DNA of 64,000 bases from Pseudomonas putida (GTDB lineage: Bacteria > Pseudomonadota > Gammaproteobacteria > Pseudomonadales > Pseudomonadaceae). The notes beneath the pieces are model-generated. The model was not told the origin of the DNA and made no database searches. It worked only from the letters and a program-made list of their open reading frames with translations. The stretch is taken from positions 374,519 to 438,518 of the forward strand of contig NZ_MNAH01000004.1 of the NCBI RefSeq assembly GCF_001976065.1, written 5' to 3'. A program made the position numbers and the translations under genes. The stretch's first letter is position 1. Each line of letters begins with the position of its first letter. Positions 54,209 to 63,288 of this stretch are shown in pieces.

Positions 54209-55702
54209 ATGTCCCTCTCCATCGTCCACAGCCGCGCCCAGATTGGTGTGGATGCGCCCGCTGTCACCGTTGAAGTCCATCTGGCCAATGGTTTGCCATC
54301 GCTGACCATGGTCGGCCTGCCCGAGGCGGCGGTGAAGGAGAGCAAGGACCGGGTGCGCAGTGCGATCATCAATTCGGGGCTGCAGTTTCCACCTCGGCGC
54401 ATTACCTTGAACCTGGCGCCGGCGGATTTGCCCAAGGATGGCGGGCGTTTCGATCTGGCGATCGCCCTGGGGATTCTCTCGGCCAGTGTGCAGGTGCCGA
54501 CGCTGACGCTCGATGATGTGGAGTGCCTGGGGGAGCTGGCGCTGTCGGGTGCGGTCCGGGCCGTACGCGGAGTGTTGCCGGCGGCATTGGCGGCGCGCAA
54601 GGCCGGGCGATCGTTGGTGGTGCCGCGGGCCAATGCCGAGGAGGCGTGCCTGGCGTCGGGCTTGAAAGTGATTGCGGTGGATCATTTGCTGGAGGCTGTC
54701 GCGCATTTCAATGGGCATACGCCGATTGAGCCTTATGTTTCCAATGGCTTGCTCTACGCCAGCAAGCCTTATCCCGATTTGAATGAAGTGCAGGGTCAAC
54801 TTGCGGCCAAACGGGCGCTGTTGATTGCTGCGGCGGGCGCGCACAACCTGTTGCTCAGCGGGCCGCCGGGGACGGGCAAGACACTCCTGGCGAGCCGTCT
54901 GCCCGGCCTCCTTCCGCCGCTTTCCGAAAGCGAGGCGCTGGAGGTGGCTGCCATCCAATCGGTCACCAGTTGCGTGCCCTTGAGCCATTGGCCTCATCGG
55001 CCGTTTCGCCAGCCCCACCATTCGGCTTCAGGCCCTGCGCTGGTGGGCGGCGGCTCGAAACCGCAGCCGGGCGAAATCACCCTTGCTCACCACGGCGTCC
55101 TGTTCCTTGATGAGCTTCCGGAGTTTGAACGCAGGGTGCTTGAGGTACTAAGGGAGCCGCTGGAATCCGGCTATATCGTGATCTCCCGGGCAAAGGATCG
55201 TGTGCGATTCCCGGCGCGGTTCCAGTTGGTGGCGGCGATGAACCCGTGCCCCTGTGGATATCTTGGCGAACCTACGGGCCGCTGCTCATGCACCCCGGAC
55301 ATGGTGCAGCGCTACCGCAACAAGCTATCCGGCCCGCTGCTGGATCGGATCGATTTGCACTTGACCGTGGCACGGGAGGCCACGGCGCTGAATCCGCCCG
55401 TGAAACCAGGAGAGGACAGCGCCAGCGCCGCATTGATAGTGGCCGAGGCACGCGAGCGCCAACAGAAGCGTCAGGGCTGTGCCAATGCGTTTCTCGATCT
55501 ACCGGGGCTGCGCAAGCACTGCACGTTATCCACAGTCGATGAAAACTGGCTGGAAACCGCGTGTGAACGGCTAAATCTCTCCCTACGTTCAGCCCATCGA
55601 CTGCTCAAGGTCGCGCGCACGCTGGCGGACCTTGAACAAACCGACGGAATCAGACGCGAACATTTGGCCGAGGCGCTGCAATATCGGCCGACAACGCTCT
55701 AG
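54209..55702 (+). CDS. comM: ComM (YifB) Mg-chelatase-like AAA+ ATPase
   Basis: A 497-residue hexameric helicase that promotes branch migration during natural transformation in other gammaproteobacteria. The N-terminal Lon-like domain spans 1-165. AAA+ Walker A GPPGTGKT is at 218-225 and Walker B LFLDELPEF follows. The cysteine cluster NPCPCGYLGEPTGRCSC and the C-terminal lid domain complete it. The GC of codon position three is a little lower than in its neighbours, which is mild. Single gene. Confidence 0.95.
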   Translation: MSLSIVHSRAQIGVDAPAVTVEVHLANGLPSLTMVGLPEAAVKESKDRVRSAIINSGLQFPPRRITLNLAPADLPKDGGRFDLAIALGILSASVQVPTLTLDDVECLGELALSGAVRAVRGVLPAALAARKAGRSLVVPRANAEEACLASGLKVIAVDHLLEAVAHFNGHTPIEPYVSNGLLYASKPYPDLNEVQGQLAAKRALLIAAAGAHNLLLSGPPGTGKTLLASRLPGLLPPLSESEALEVAAIQSVTSCVPLSHWPHRPFRQPHHSASGPALVGGGSKPQPGEITLAHHGVLFLDELPEFERRVLEVLREPLESGYIVISRAKDRVRFPARFQLVAAMNPCPCGYLGEPTGRCSCTPDMVQRYRNKLSGPLLDRIDLHLTVAREATALNPPVKPGEDSASAALIVAEARERQQKRQGCANAFLDLPGLRKHCTLSTVDENWLETACERLNLSLRSAHRLLKVARTLADLEQTDGIRREHLAEALQYRPTTL

Positions 55703-56089
55703 CCGGCGCCCCCCCTTGGTCAGATCAACCAACGGCTCTGCCGCACCTCCGTCTCCCGTCCACCCTGAATCTCGCTTACCAGCTTCATTTTTCCACTGGG
55801 AAAACACGGGCAGCGCCTGGGTATTGAAGCCCACCGAAACGCCCAGGCTGCCGGCCTCGTGGCTGATTAAACGATTCAGCAGACTTAAAAAGCCCACGCC
55901 AGATCCTTCCAAAGCCAATTAAAATTGACCTTATGCAACCTCCGCACGCTTACGTTAGTCTCATGAGGTTTGAACCTCCGGCAGATTGACGGCGACATCA
56001 TTATGGCATCATGGTTGTCCGCCAACTGCAGGAGCAAGTACAGACACATTTGTCTGTCATTTTTGCGCAACGGATCGTATGGAGTTTAA
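55703..56089. other. comM-srfA intergenic region
   Basis: No intact gene. The left part holds a minus-strand fragment (see 55787-55870). The right part must contain the srf operon promoter; TTGACC at 55926 with a weak downstream TACGTT (17-18 bp) is a possible -35/-10. GGAG lies five bases before the srfA ATG. No terminator after comM is evident. Confidence 0.4.
55787..55870 (-). pseudogene. Possible fragment of an aldose-epimerase/DUF4432-like gene
   Basis: The minus-strand reading SLGVSVGFNTQALPVFSQWKN resembles the C-terminal part of DUF4432/galactose-mutarotase-like proteins, where a Leu-Pro-x-Phe-x-Gln-Trp-Lys motif is typical. Nothing else of the gene survives nearby. The resemblance is by eye only. 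Confidence 0.28.
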
Positions 56090-57505
56090 ATGCGCGGGGC
56101 ATTATTACGCAGCGGTAAGAGCGGGTCATTCACTGCCCTCGGCGAAACAGGTCAACCGGTCTACCGGGCAGCCCTGCAATTGCGCGAAGCCATTCGCCGC
56201 AAGAACCCCGATTTGGTCGATCATCTGGCCATTCCTCAAAGCGATGAACTCGGCAACCAGATCGATTGGTACAGCGCCCTCGACGGCGATGTGATTCCGT
56301 GGAGCAGCGCGACCGAAGAAGAACGCGCCCCTGCCCGCCGCCAACTTGAAGCCCTCAAGACCGCGCTGGAGGAATTGAGCCAGCGTTTCCTTGGCACGGA
56401 ATCCGGCGAACAGCAGCAAGGCGACAAAGCCGTGTTCGGCAAGTTGCTCAAGCGCGTCATTCATATCCCTGACGAAAACTTCGTCTACCTGGTGCAAGGC
56501 AAACCGGTGCTGACCTTCTGGGGTTTCGAGCACGCCGGTACCGACCTCAATCGCGATCCCCTGCACTGCCTCTATCAGGTTCCGACGCCGGCACCGGCGG
56601 TCGAAGCGCCTGTTATTGCGCCCATCGTGCCGGTGGTGGCTCGTCCGTGGTGGCGTCGCTGGTGGTGGTGGTTGCTGCTGCCGCTCCTGCTGCTGCTTTT
56701 GTGGCTGTTGCTCGGCCTGCGGGGTTGCGTGCCTATTCCGTTGGTGGCGGTAGACCTGCTGCCCAAGGGCATCGTGCCGGTGGAAAAACAGCTGGAAGAG
56801 CCGCCACTGACTGGCAATGTCACGACGTTGAATGGCGTTCCGGTGACAGGCACCGTTATCGGTTCCACCACTGGAACCGGCACCGCCGTGACCGGAACAC
56901 AAGGTGAAGTACCGGCCGTCGGGGGTAACGAGGGTAACGAGGGTAACGAGGGTAACGAGGGTAACGAGGCTGACGCAGCACCCGCCGACTTGGCCAAGGA
57001 CCCATCCAAAGACCCGGCCAAAGACCTGGCAGCCGAATCCCCAACCGCGCCACCCGAAAACAAAACCACGCCGCCGGATGTCACATCGCCCGACGCAGAA
57101 AAATCCGCCGCCGCAAAACCCGGCCCTCCCCTGAGCATCCCGCCAGACGCCGCCGACGGTGCCGCCAAGTTCCTCGACGGTCAGTACAACGCAGGCGCCG
57201 GGATCCAGGACCGCCGGACCGGCAAACCGCTGCGTCTGGAATACCAGCTCAAGGACGGTAAGGGCCAAGTCACCGTACACCAGGCCGACGGTTCCAAATG
57301 CAGCGGGCCGGTGAGCGCTACTATGAAGGGTGGCAGCCTGGCCATCGACAGCCAGGGCCAGGCCGTGTGCGGCGATGGCAGCACTTACGACATGCCCAAG
57401 GTCAACTGCCGCCCAGGGGCGACCACGGTCGCGGACTGCACCGGCGGTTACGGCACAGAACAATTCCCCATGTCCATGCGGCAAGCGGCCGAAAAAACGG
57501 AATAA
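56090..57505 (+). CDS. srfA: SrfA-family membrane protein
   Basis: A 471-residue single-pass inner-membrane protein, first of a four-gene operon. The cytoplasmic N-terminal domain (1-170; ALLRSGKSGSFTALGETGQPVYRAA, EAIRRKNPDLVDHLAIPQSDE) is conserved in the SrfA family. A Trp-rich membrane helix spans about 186-213 (PWWRRWWWWLLLPLL...). A low-complexity periplasmic linker with an N-E-G tandem array (residues 279-293) leads to a C-terminal domain with four Cys (KCSGPVS, AVCGDGSTY, VNCRPGATTVADCTGGYG). Named from the Salmonella SsrB-regulated srfABC cluster; molecular role unknown. Ends six bases before srfB. Confidence 0.78.
   Translation: MRGALLRSGKSGSFTALGETGQPVYRAALQLREAIRRKNPDLVDHLAIPQSDELGNQIDWYSALDGDVIPWSSATEEERAPARRQLEALKTALEELSQRFLGTESGEQQQGDKAVFGKLLKRVIHIPDENFVYLVQGKPVLTFWGFEHAGTDLNRDPLHCLYQVPTPAPAVEAPVIAPIVPVVARPWWRRWWWWLLLPLLLLLLWLLLGLRGCVPIPLVAVDLLPKGIVPVEKQLEEPPLTGNVTTLNGVPVTGTVIGSTTGTGTAVTGTQGEVPAVGGNEGNEGNEGNEGNEADAAPADLAKDPSKDPAKDLAAESPTAPPENKTTPPDVTSPDAEKSAAAKPGPPLSIPPDAADGAAKFLDGQYNAGAGIQDRRTGKPLRLEYQLKDGKGQVTVHQADGSKCSGPVSATMKGGSLAIDSQGQAVCGDGSTYDMPKVNCRPGATTVADCTGGYGTEQFPMSMRQAAEKTE
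56924..56968 (+). repeat. Five perfect 9-bp tandem repeats in srfA
   Basis: GGTAACGAG repeated five times, encoding Gly-Asn-Glu units in the linker after the membrane helix. The 9-bp unit keeps frame, so slippage would only alter linker length. Confidence 0.9.
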
Positions 57506-57511
57506 CCCGAC

Positions 57512-60500
57512 ATGTTGCCTGAAGTCACCCAATTCGAAGACACCGTCACGCTGGTCAGCGACACCGGCATCCAGTTCATGGATTTCGCCCTGCGCCTGGA
57601 TCCCCGCAAGGAACCGGCAGGCGAGTTCGCACCGATGATCAGTGGGCTGATCTGCCGCCTGGCGTACAACGAAGAGAAAGACTTCTTTTTCTACGAGCCC
57701 GAACCGGAAAAGGTCGAAAAAGCCAAACCTGCGTTCAGCGTCGACATGAAAAGCAGCCTCGATCTGCTCGACGGTATCTGGCTGCCGACCCCGTTTTTCC
57801 GCTTCATGCCGCCCCATCGCTTCGATGAAGGTCCGACGAACTGGTCGCGCATGCGTCTGGTGAAGCTGGCGACACCCGATATCGACGGCAACACCCACCG
57901 CCTGACGATGGCCTTCGACAGCCGCGTGATGCCTAAGCGTGACGGCACTGCTTACCTGGCGCCAAACGAAGAAGACATCAGCTCCGGTGTGTCTTTCAAA
58001 CTGGCGACCAAGGCCAGCGAAACCCGCTGGTTCCTGGCGCAGCCGTGGGTCAACGAGTGGCTGCTGGAAGTGTTCAACGAGGGCAATGCCCACCGTTCGC
58101 GCGCAGAACTGGACATCGATATCCGCTCCAACCATCACCTGGCGCACTACCTCAACTTGCTCAGCCTGTTGAGCACGCCGTCAGCCGCCCAGCAGTCGAC
58201 AGCCCGGGCGAAAGTTGAAATCCCCGAACTGAAAGTGGTCGCCAACGACAGCAATGGCCTGGTCAAACCGATCCCGGTGGACCTGGTGCTGGACGTCGGC
58301 AACTCTCGCACTTGCGGTATCCTGATCGAAAACCACGGTCAGGCCGGCTCCGGGCTGAAGCAGAACTACGTGCTGGAACTGCGCGACCTGATCACGCCCG
58401 AACACACCTACAACCTGCCGTTCGAAAGCCGCGTGGAGTTCGCCCAGGCGTACTTTGGCAAGGACCACTGCTCGGTCAAGAGCGGCCGTCACGACGCGTT
58501 CCAATGGGCGACGATTGCCCGTGTCGGCAATGAGGCCAGCCGTCTGGCCAGCCGTCGTCGCGGCACCGAAGGCTCCACTGGGCTGTCCAGCCCGAAACGC
58601 TACCTGTGGGACGAAAACGCCTATGGCCACGGCTGGCGCTTCAACTGCTCGTACATCAAGACAGACAACGAGCCATACGCCACCGCCGCGCCGTTCTCGC
58701 ATCTGATCAACGAAACCGGCGAGGCGCTTTACAGCCTTGAAGAGGACGATCGCCTGCCGGTGTTCATGCCGCGTTACTCACGCAGCTCGCTGATGACCTT
58801 CATGCTCGCCGAAGTGCTGGCCCAGGCGCTGTCGCAAATCAACAGCCCGGCCCAGCGCTCGCGCCAGGGTCACACCCGCGTGCCGCGCCAGCTCAACAGC
58901 ATTACCCTGACCGTGCCGCCGGGCATGCCGCAGGCCGAGCGCAGCATCCTCAACGAACGCATGTTGCAAGCCATCGGCCTGGTGTGGAAAAGCCTCGGCT
59001 GGCATGCCGGCGAGGAAGATCCACATCAGGATCAGGCCGTCAGCCCGCGCACGCCGATCCCGAGTATCCGCGTGGAATGGGACGAAGCGTCCTGCGGCCA
59101 GCTGGTGTATCTATACACGGAGGTCAACGAGAATTTCGCCGGCCACCCGGAAGAGTTTTTTGACACCATCGCCCGGCCGGACAAGACCGATCGCCAACGC
59201 ATCACCCTCGCGACCATCGACATCGGCGGGGGCACCACCGACCTGGTGATCACCGACTATCGCCTCGATCGCGCGGGCAATACCGGCAGCGGCAGCAACG
59301 TACACATCGTGCCCGAGCAGCGTTTTCGCGATGGCTTCAAAGTAGCCGGCGACGACATCCTGCTGGACGTGATTCAGGACTTCATCCTGCCAAGTTTTGA
59401 AAAAGCCTTGCAGAACGCTGGGGTAAAAGCCCCGGACTCGCTGATGTCACGGCTGTGCGGCGATGAATCGGTCAGTGCCCAGGACATGATCCTGCGCCAA
59501 CAATTGAACCTCCAGGTGTTCGCCCCGCTGGGTCTGGCGCTGCTCAAGGCGTACGAGCATTACGATCCGCAAGTGCCGCAAGAAGTCACTCCGCAAAGCT
59601 ACCGCCAATTGCTTGGTGACAACGCGATCAGCAAGAGCGTGCTCGACTACGTCAACGCCGCCGTGCGCCGCGATGTCGGCGGTCAGAGTGGTTTCGACCT
59701 GTATGCCGCACCGATCAGCTTCGACCTGCAAAAGCTCCACGCCGCCTTCCTCAACGACCAGATCAACATCACCAAGATCCTTGGTGCGCTGTGCGAGGTG
59801 GCCGCGCAGTACCCCTGCGATGTCTTGCTGCTGACCGGCCGCCCTTCTCGCCTGCCCGGCATCCAGGCGTTCATTCGCAAGGTGTTGCCACTGCCACCGG
59901 GACGCATTCTGGCGCTACAAAACTACCGCACCGGCGGCTGGTATCCGTTTCACAAGAACGGCCGGATCGACGACCCGAAAAGTACTGCCTCGGTCGGCGC
60001 CATGCTCTGCCTGTTGTGCGCCAACCACAGCGTGCCGAACTTCTACTTCCGTGCTTCGGCACTCAAGCCGTATTCGACGGTCAAGTACATCGGCGTCATC
60101 GACCTGAACAACGTGATCAAGGATGCGGATGTGCTGTACCGCGACATCCAGTCCGAAGACTACAAAATCAAGCTGCCGGAAATTGGCGTCGGCGACGCCG
60201 CCGACACGCCACAGCTGGAAATGCGCGGCGATCTGCGCCTCGGTTTCCGCCAGTTGGCCGCTGACCGCTGGGCCGCCTCGCCGCTGTATACCTTGCGGTT
60301 TACCAAGGCGGGTCGGGAGAAGTTCTCCCGCGCGATCGGTGAAAACGGCTGCGCGCCGCTGCTCAAGGTGCGGTTCGAGGTCAAACCGGCGGACAAATAC
60401 ACGCGCAAGCAGGATCTGGTCAGCGACCGCCTCTCGGTTCGCGACATAGAATCCAACAGCAACAACGTCAACTTCAACCCGCGCAGCGACCTCGAACTGG

Positions 60501-60577
60501 AACTTAACACCATGCTCGACGCCGGCCTGAGCGAGACCAAGTACTGGCTCGACAGTGGAAGTGTGAAACGCAAATGA
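57512..60577 (+). CDS. srfB: SrfB-family protein with Hsp70/actin-type ATPase fold
   Basis: A 1021-residue cytosolic protein. An N-terminal region of about 250 residues is unrecognised. An ASKHA ATPase core follows: phosphate-1 DVGNSRT at 261-267, phosphate-2 DIGGGTTD at 570-577 and an adenosine-type loop LLLTGRPSRLPG at 772-783. The C-terminal part (about 850-1021) is beta-rich and unassigned. This matches SrfB of the Salmonella srfABC cluster. The large inserts between the phosphate motifs exceed those of DnaK. The six-base gap to srfA and ATGA overlap with srfC indicate one operon. It may be a chaperone-like or filament-forming ATPase; biochemical role unproven. Confidence 0.85.
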   Translation: MLPEVTQFEDTVTLVSDTGIQFMDFALRLDPRKEPAGEFAPMISGLICRLAYNEEKDFFFYEPEPEKVEKAKPAFSVDMKSSLDLLDGIWLPTPFFRFMPPHRFDEGPTNWSRMRLVKLATPDIDGNTHRLTMAFDSRVMPKRDGTAYLAPNEEDISSGVSFKLATKASETRWFLAQPWVNEWLLEVFNEGNAHRSRAELDIDIRSNHHLAHYLNLLSLLSTPSAAQQSTARAKVEIPELKVVANDSNGLVKPIPVDLVLDVGNSRTCGILIENHGQAGSGLKQNYVLELRDLITPEHTYNLPFESRVEFAQAYFGKDHCSVKSGRHDAFQWATIARVGNEASRLASRRRGTEGSTGLSSPKRYLWDENAYGHGWRFNCSYIKTDNEPYATAAPFSHLINETGEALYSLEEDDRLPVFMPRYSRSSLMTFMLAEVLAQALSQINSPAQRSRQGHTRVPRQLNSITLTVPPGMPQAERSILNERMLQAIGLVWKSLGWHAGEEDPHQDQAVSPRTPIPSIRVEWDEASCGQLVYLYTEVNENFAGHPEEFFDTIARPDKTDRQRITLATIDIGGGTTDLVITDYRLDRAGNTGSGSNVHIVPEQRFRDGFKVAGDDILLDVIQDFILPSFEKALQNAGVKAPDSLMSRLCGDESVSAQDMILRQQLNLQVFAPLGLALLKAYEHYDPQVPQEVTPQSYRQLLGDNAISKSVLDYVNAAVRRDVGGQSGFDLYAAPISFDLQKLHAAFLNDQINITKILGALCEVAAQYPCDVLLLTGRPSRLPGIQAFIRKVLPLPPGRILALQNYRTGGWYPFHKNGRIDDPKSTASVGAMLCLLCANHSVPNFYFRASALKPYSTVKYIGVIDLNNVIKDADVLYRDIQSEDYKIKLPEIGVGDAADTPQLEMRGDLRLGFRQLAADRWAASPLYTLRFTKAGREKFSRAIGENGCAPLLKVRFEVKPADKYTRKQDLVSDRLSVRDIESNSNNVNFNPRSDLELELNTMLDAGLSETKYWLDSGSVKRK

Positions 60578-63285
60578 ACGACCTGACCCCCGATCAAACT
60601 CAGCTCTCTGCCAGTTGGGCCGCTGTTTATGAAGGCGCCGGTCAGGCGCTGGACTGGATTGACCAGACGCGCGGCAATGCGCCGCGCCTGGACAGTGAAG
60701 CCGACAACCTGAACATCCGCCTGCACCGCGCCCGCAACCTGGCCCAAAGCCTCGGTCGCGTGGCCTGCACGCCGATGACCATTGGCTTTTTCGGCTTGTC
60801 CCAGGCCGGCAAGTCCTACCTGATTTCGGCCCTCGCCGCCGGTCAGAACGGCAAACTGGAAACCGAGTTCGGCGACCAGCGCCTGGACTTCATCAAACAC
60901 ATCAACCCGGTGGGTGGTGGCAAGGAGGCCACCGGTCTGGTAACGCGCTTCAGCCGTCGGGCAACGGAAAGTCAGGACAAGGACTTCCCGGTAGAACTCA
61001 CCCTGTTCAAGGAAATCGAGCTGGCGAAGATTCTCGCCAACGCCTGGTTCAAGGATTTCGACCTTGAACGCATTTCCTACGAGATCGACGAAGAGCGCAT
61101 CCAGCGCGTGCTCAAACCGTTCGAAGGTCGCGAAACCGGGCCGCTGCAAACGGGGGTCAATGCCGACGATCTGGTGTCGCTGTGGGATTACCTACGCGAC
61201 AACTTCCGCAACTCGGTGAAGAAGCTTGAGCACCTGTACTGGCCCAAAGCGTTGCAACTGGTGCCACGCCTGAATTTCCAGGAACGGGCCGAGCTGTTTT
61301 CGATCCTCTGGGGTGAGCAACGCGAGTTGACCCGCGTGTACCAGCAACTGGCTGGCGCACTGCACAAGCTGGGCCTGCCCGAGACCGTGTTCGCACCGTT
61401 GAAGGCCTTGGTGAGTTTCGAAAACGACGCCTACAGCCAGCGCGACAGCATCATGAACGTCGACATCCTCGAACGCTTCGGCAGCCCGCTGGACTTGCCG
61501 ATCGATGTTCGACCGCTGGCAGGCGATCGCCTGCAAAACAGTCAGGCGATTCCCGTCGCGCAACTGGCGGCACTGACCGCCGAAATGACCTTTCGCCTGA
61601 TCGAAGCGCCGGTGGATGACATCGTCAATCAGGTCGACTTGCTTGACTTCCCCGGTTATCGCGGACGCCAGAAACTGCACGAGATCGCCGATTCCAACGA
61701 CCCGCAATCCACCGCCAAGGACAACTCGGTTTCCCAGCTGATCCTGCGTGGCAAGGTTGCCTATCTGTTCGAACGCTACACCGACAACCAGGAAATGAAC
61801 GCGCTGGTGGTCTGCACAGGCACGACCAAGCAGAGCGACGTCAACGACGTGGGCCCGGTGCTGACCCGCTGGATCGAAAAGACCCAGGGCGCCGACTCGG
61901 CCGCTCGCAGCAAACGCGACACCGGTCTGATCTGGGCGTTGACCATGCTCGACCTGCGCATTACCAACTCCCTCAGCCTGACACCCGATCAGTACGACGA
62001 GAGCTGGAACGGCATGGTCAAGTTGACCATGCTGGAGCGCTTCGGCAGCCTGAGCTGGATGAACGATTGGGCCGGCACACCGTTCCAGAACACCTACCTG
62101 GTGCGTAAACCGCGCATGGACGCGGCGTTCATCGGGCAAGACGCGAGCGGTGCGGAAACCGGCCTCAATGCCATCTATCAGGAACGTGTCAGCGCGCTGG
62201 GCGCCAGCTTCGCCAGCAACGCCCTGGTGTGCAAACACATCAAGAACCCGGCCAACGCCTGGGCAGAGATGCTGCGCAACGATGACGGTGGCATCAGCCA
62301 CTTCAGCGGCAGTTTCGAAGGCGTGGCCAATATCGAATTCAAATTGCAGCGCATCCGCGAGCAATTGAGCGAATGCCTCGAAGGCCTGACCACCCACGGC
62401 CTGAGCACTTGGTACCACGCTGACGACGACAGCGCCGCAGCCGCCAAGAAAGCCAAGGCGCAAATGATTCTGACGGGCCTGGGCCGTCGTCCGGCGGTGC
62501 TCGGTGAGTTGATCGATCAACTCGACATACCGAGCGAAGAGGTGCGCGACCTGTACCTCAGCGGCGTGTACGAAACCGATGACGAGCCGGTCGCGCAAGA
62601 CGAACCGGTCGCCCCGACACCGAGCCAGAGCCTGTATGGCAACGACGCCGGTTTCGATTTCGATTTCAGTGACGACCTGAGCCATGAAGCGCCGGTCAGC
62701 AGTAAAACCGGCACCCCGGCGCCCGAGTTGCAAAGCAATGAACACCGTTTTGCCAAAGCGGCCTTCAAGGCCTGGATCGCACACCTTCGTGAACTGACCA
62801 CCCGGCAAAGCCTGCTGAACCTGCTGGGGCTGGAAAAGCCCTTGCTGGAAGCGGTGGTCGATGAACTGATCACCGCCGGCTATCGCCAGGACTTGCCGGG
62901 GCAACTGAGCCGCGCCGTCCTCAAGCGAGCACAAAGTGGCGCGCGGCGCGATCAACTGGTCGAGCGCCAGGTACTGGAAGTGCAACGTGTACTGCGCGAT
63001 TTCGTGTCCTGGTTCGGCTACCTCCAGACGCCGGTGAACGAGCGTCCAAACAGCCGCACCGGCGCCAAGGCACCATTGTTTTCGTTCTACACCGACATTG
63101 GCCCGGGGCAAGTCCCCGTGCTGCCGGCGCAACCGTCGAATCAGGCACAGCGGTATCTGGGCGACTGGCTCTCGGGCCTGGCCTACATCACGCAGGACAA
63201 TGCCGGCCATGGTGCCGGACGTGAAATCACCCCTGAACAGAATGAACGGCTGGGCCAAGTGCTCACAGCCTTCGTAGCGAGATAA
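60574..63285 (+). CDS. srfC: SrfC-family dynamin-like GTPase
   Basis: A 903-residue protein coupled to srfB through the ATGA overlap. The G1 P-loop is GLSQAGKS at 74-81, followed by a threonine-containing switch region (GKEATGLVTRF), and G3 is D358-F-P-G361 in LLDFPGYRG. A clean G4 (NKxD) was not found. The middle and C-terminal halves are long helical segments typical of dynamin stalks, interrupted by an acidic disordered stretch (about 660-715: EPVAQDEPVAPTPSQS...FDFDFSDDL). This is the SrfC family. Likely membrane or filament remodelling with SrfB; inference. Confidence 0.85.
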   Translation: MNDLTPDQTQLSASWAAVYEGAGQALDWIDQTRGNAPRLDSEADNLNIRLHRARNLAQSLGRVACTPMTIGFFGLSQAGKSYLISALAAGQNGKLETEFGDQRLDFIKHINPVGGGKEATGLVTRFSRRATESQDKDFPVELTLFKEIELAKILANAWFKDFDLERISYEIDEERIQRVLKPFEGRETGPLQTGVNADDLVSLWDYLRDNFRNSVKKLEHLYWPKALQLVPRLNFQERAELFSILWGEQRELTRVYQQLAGALHKLGLPETVFAPLKALVSFENDAYSQRDSIMNVDILERFGSPLDLPIDVRPLAGDRLQNSQAIPVAQLAALTAEMTFRLIEAPVDDIVNQVDLLDFPGYRGRQKLHEIADSNDPQSTAKDNSVSQLILRGKVAYLFERYTDNQEMNALVVCTGTTKQSDVNDVGPVLTRWIEKTQGADSAARSKRDTGLIWALTMLDLRITNSLSLTPDQYDESWNGMVKLTMLERFGSLSWMNDWAGTPFQNTYLVRKPRMDAAFIGQDASGAETGLNAIYQERVSALGASFASNALVCKHIKNPANAWAEMLRNDDGGISHFSGSFEGVANIEFKLQRIREQLSECLEGLTTHGLSTWYHADDDSAAAAKKAKAQMILTGLGRRPAVLGELIDQLDIPSEEVRDLYLSGVYETDDEPVAQDEPVAPTPSQSLYGNDAGFDFDFSDDLSHEAPVSSKTGTPAPELQSNEHRFAKAAFKAWIAHLRELTTRQSLLNLLGLEKPLLEAVVDELITAGYRQDLPGQLSRAVLKRAQSGARRDQLVERQVLEVQRVLRDFVSWFGYLQTPVNERPNSRTGAKAPLFSFYTDIGPGQVPVLPAQPSNQAQRYLGDWLSGLAYITQDNAGHGAGREITPEQNERLGQVLTAFVAR

Positions 63286-63288
63286 GCA

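Noticed and set aside
56126..58147. 673-codon minus-strand frame opposite srfA/srfB
   Set aside because: It crosses the srfA-srfB junction in antisense and has no motif or ribosome site.
61192..63258. 688-codon minus-strand frame opposite srfC
   Set aside because: Antisense shadow of srfC, whose P-loop and operon overlap support the plus strand.
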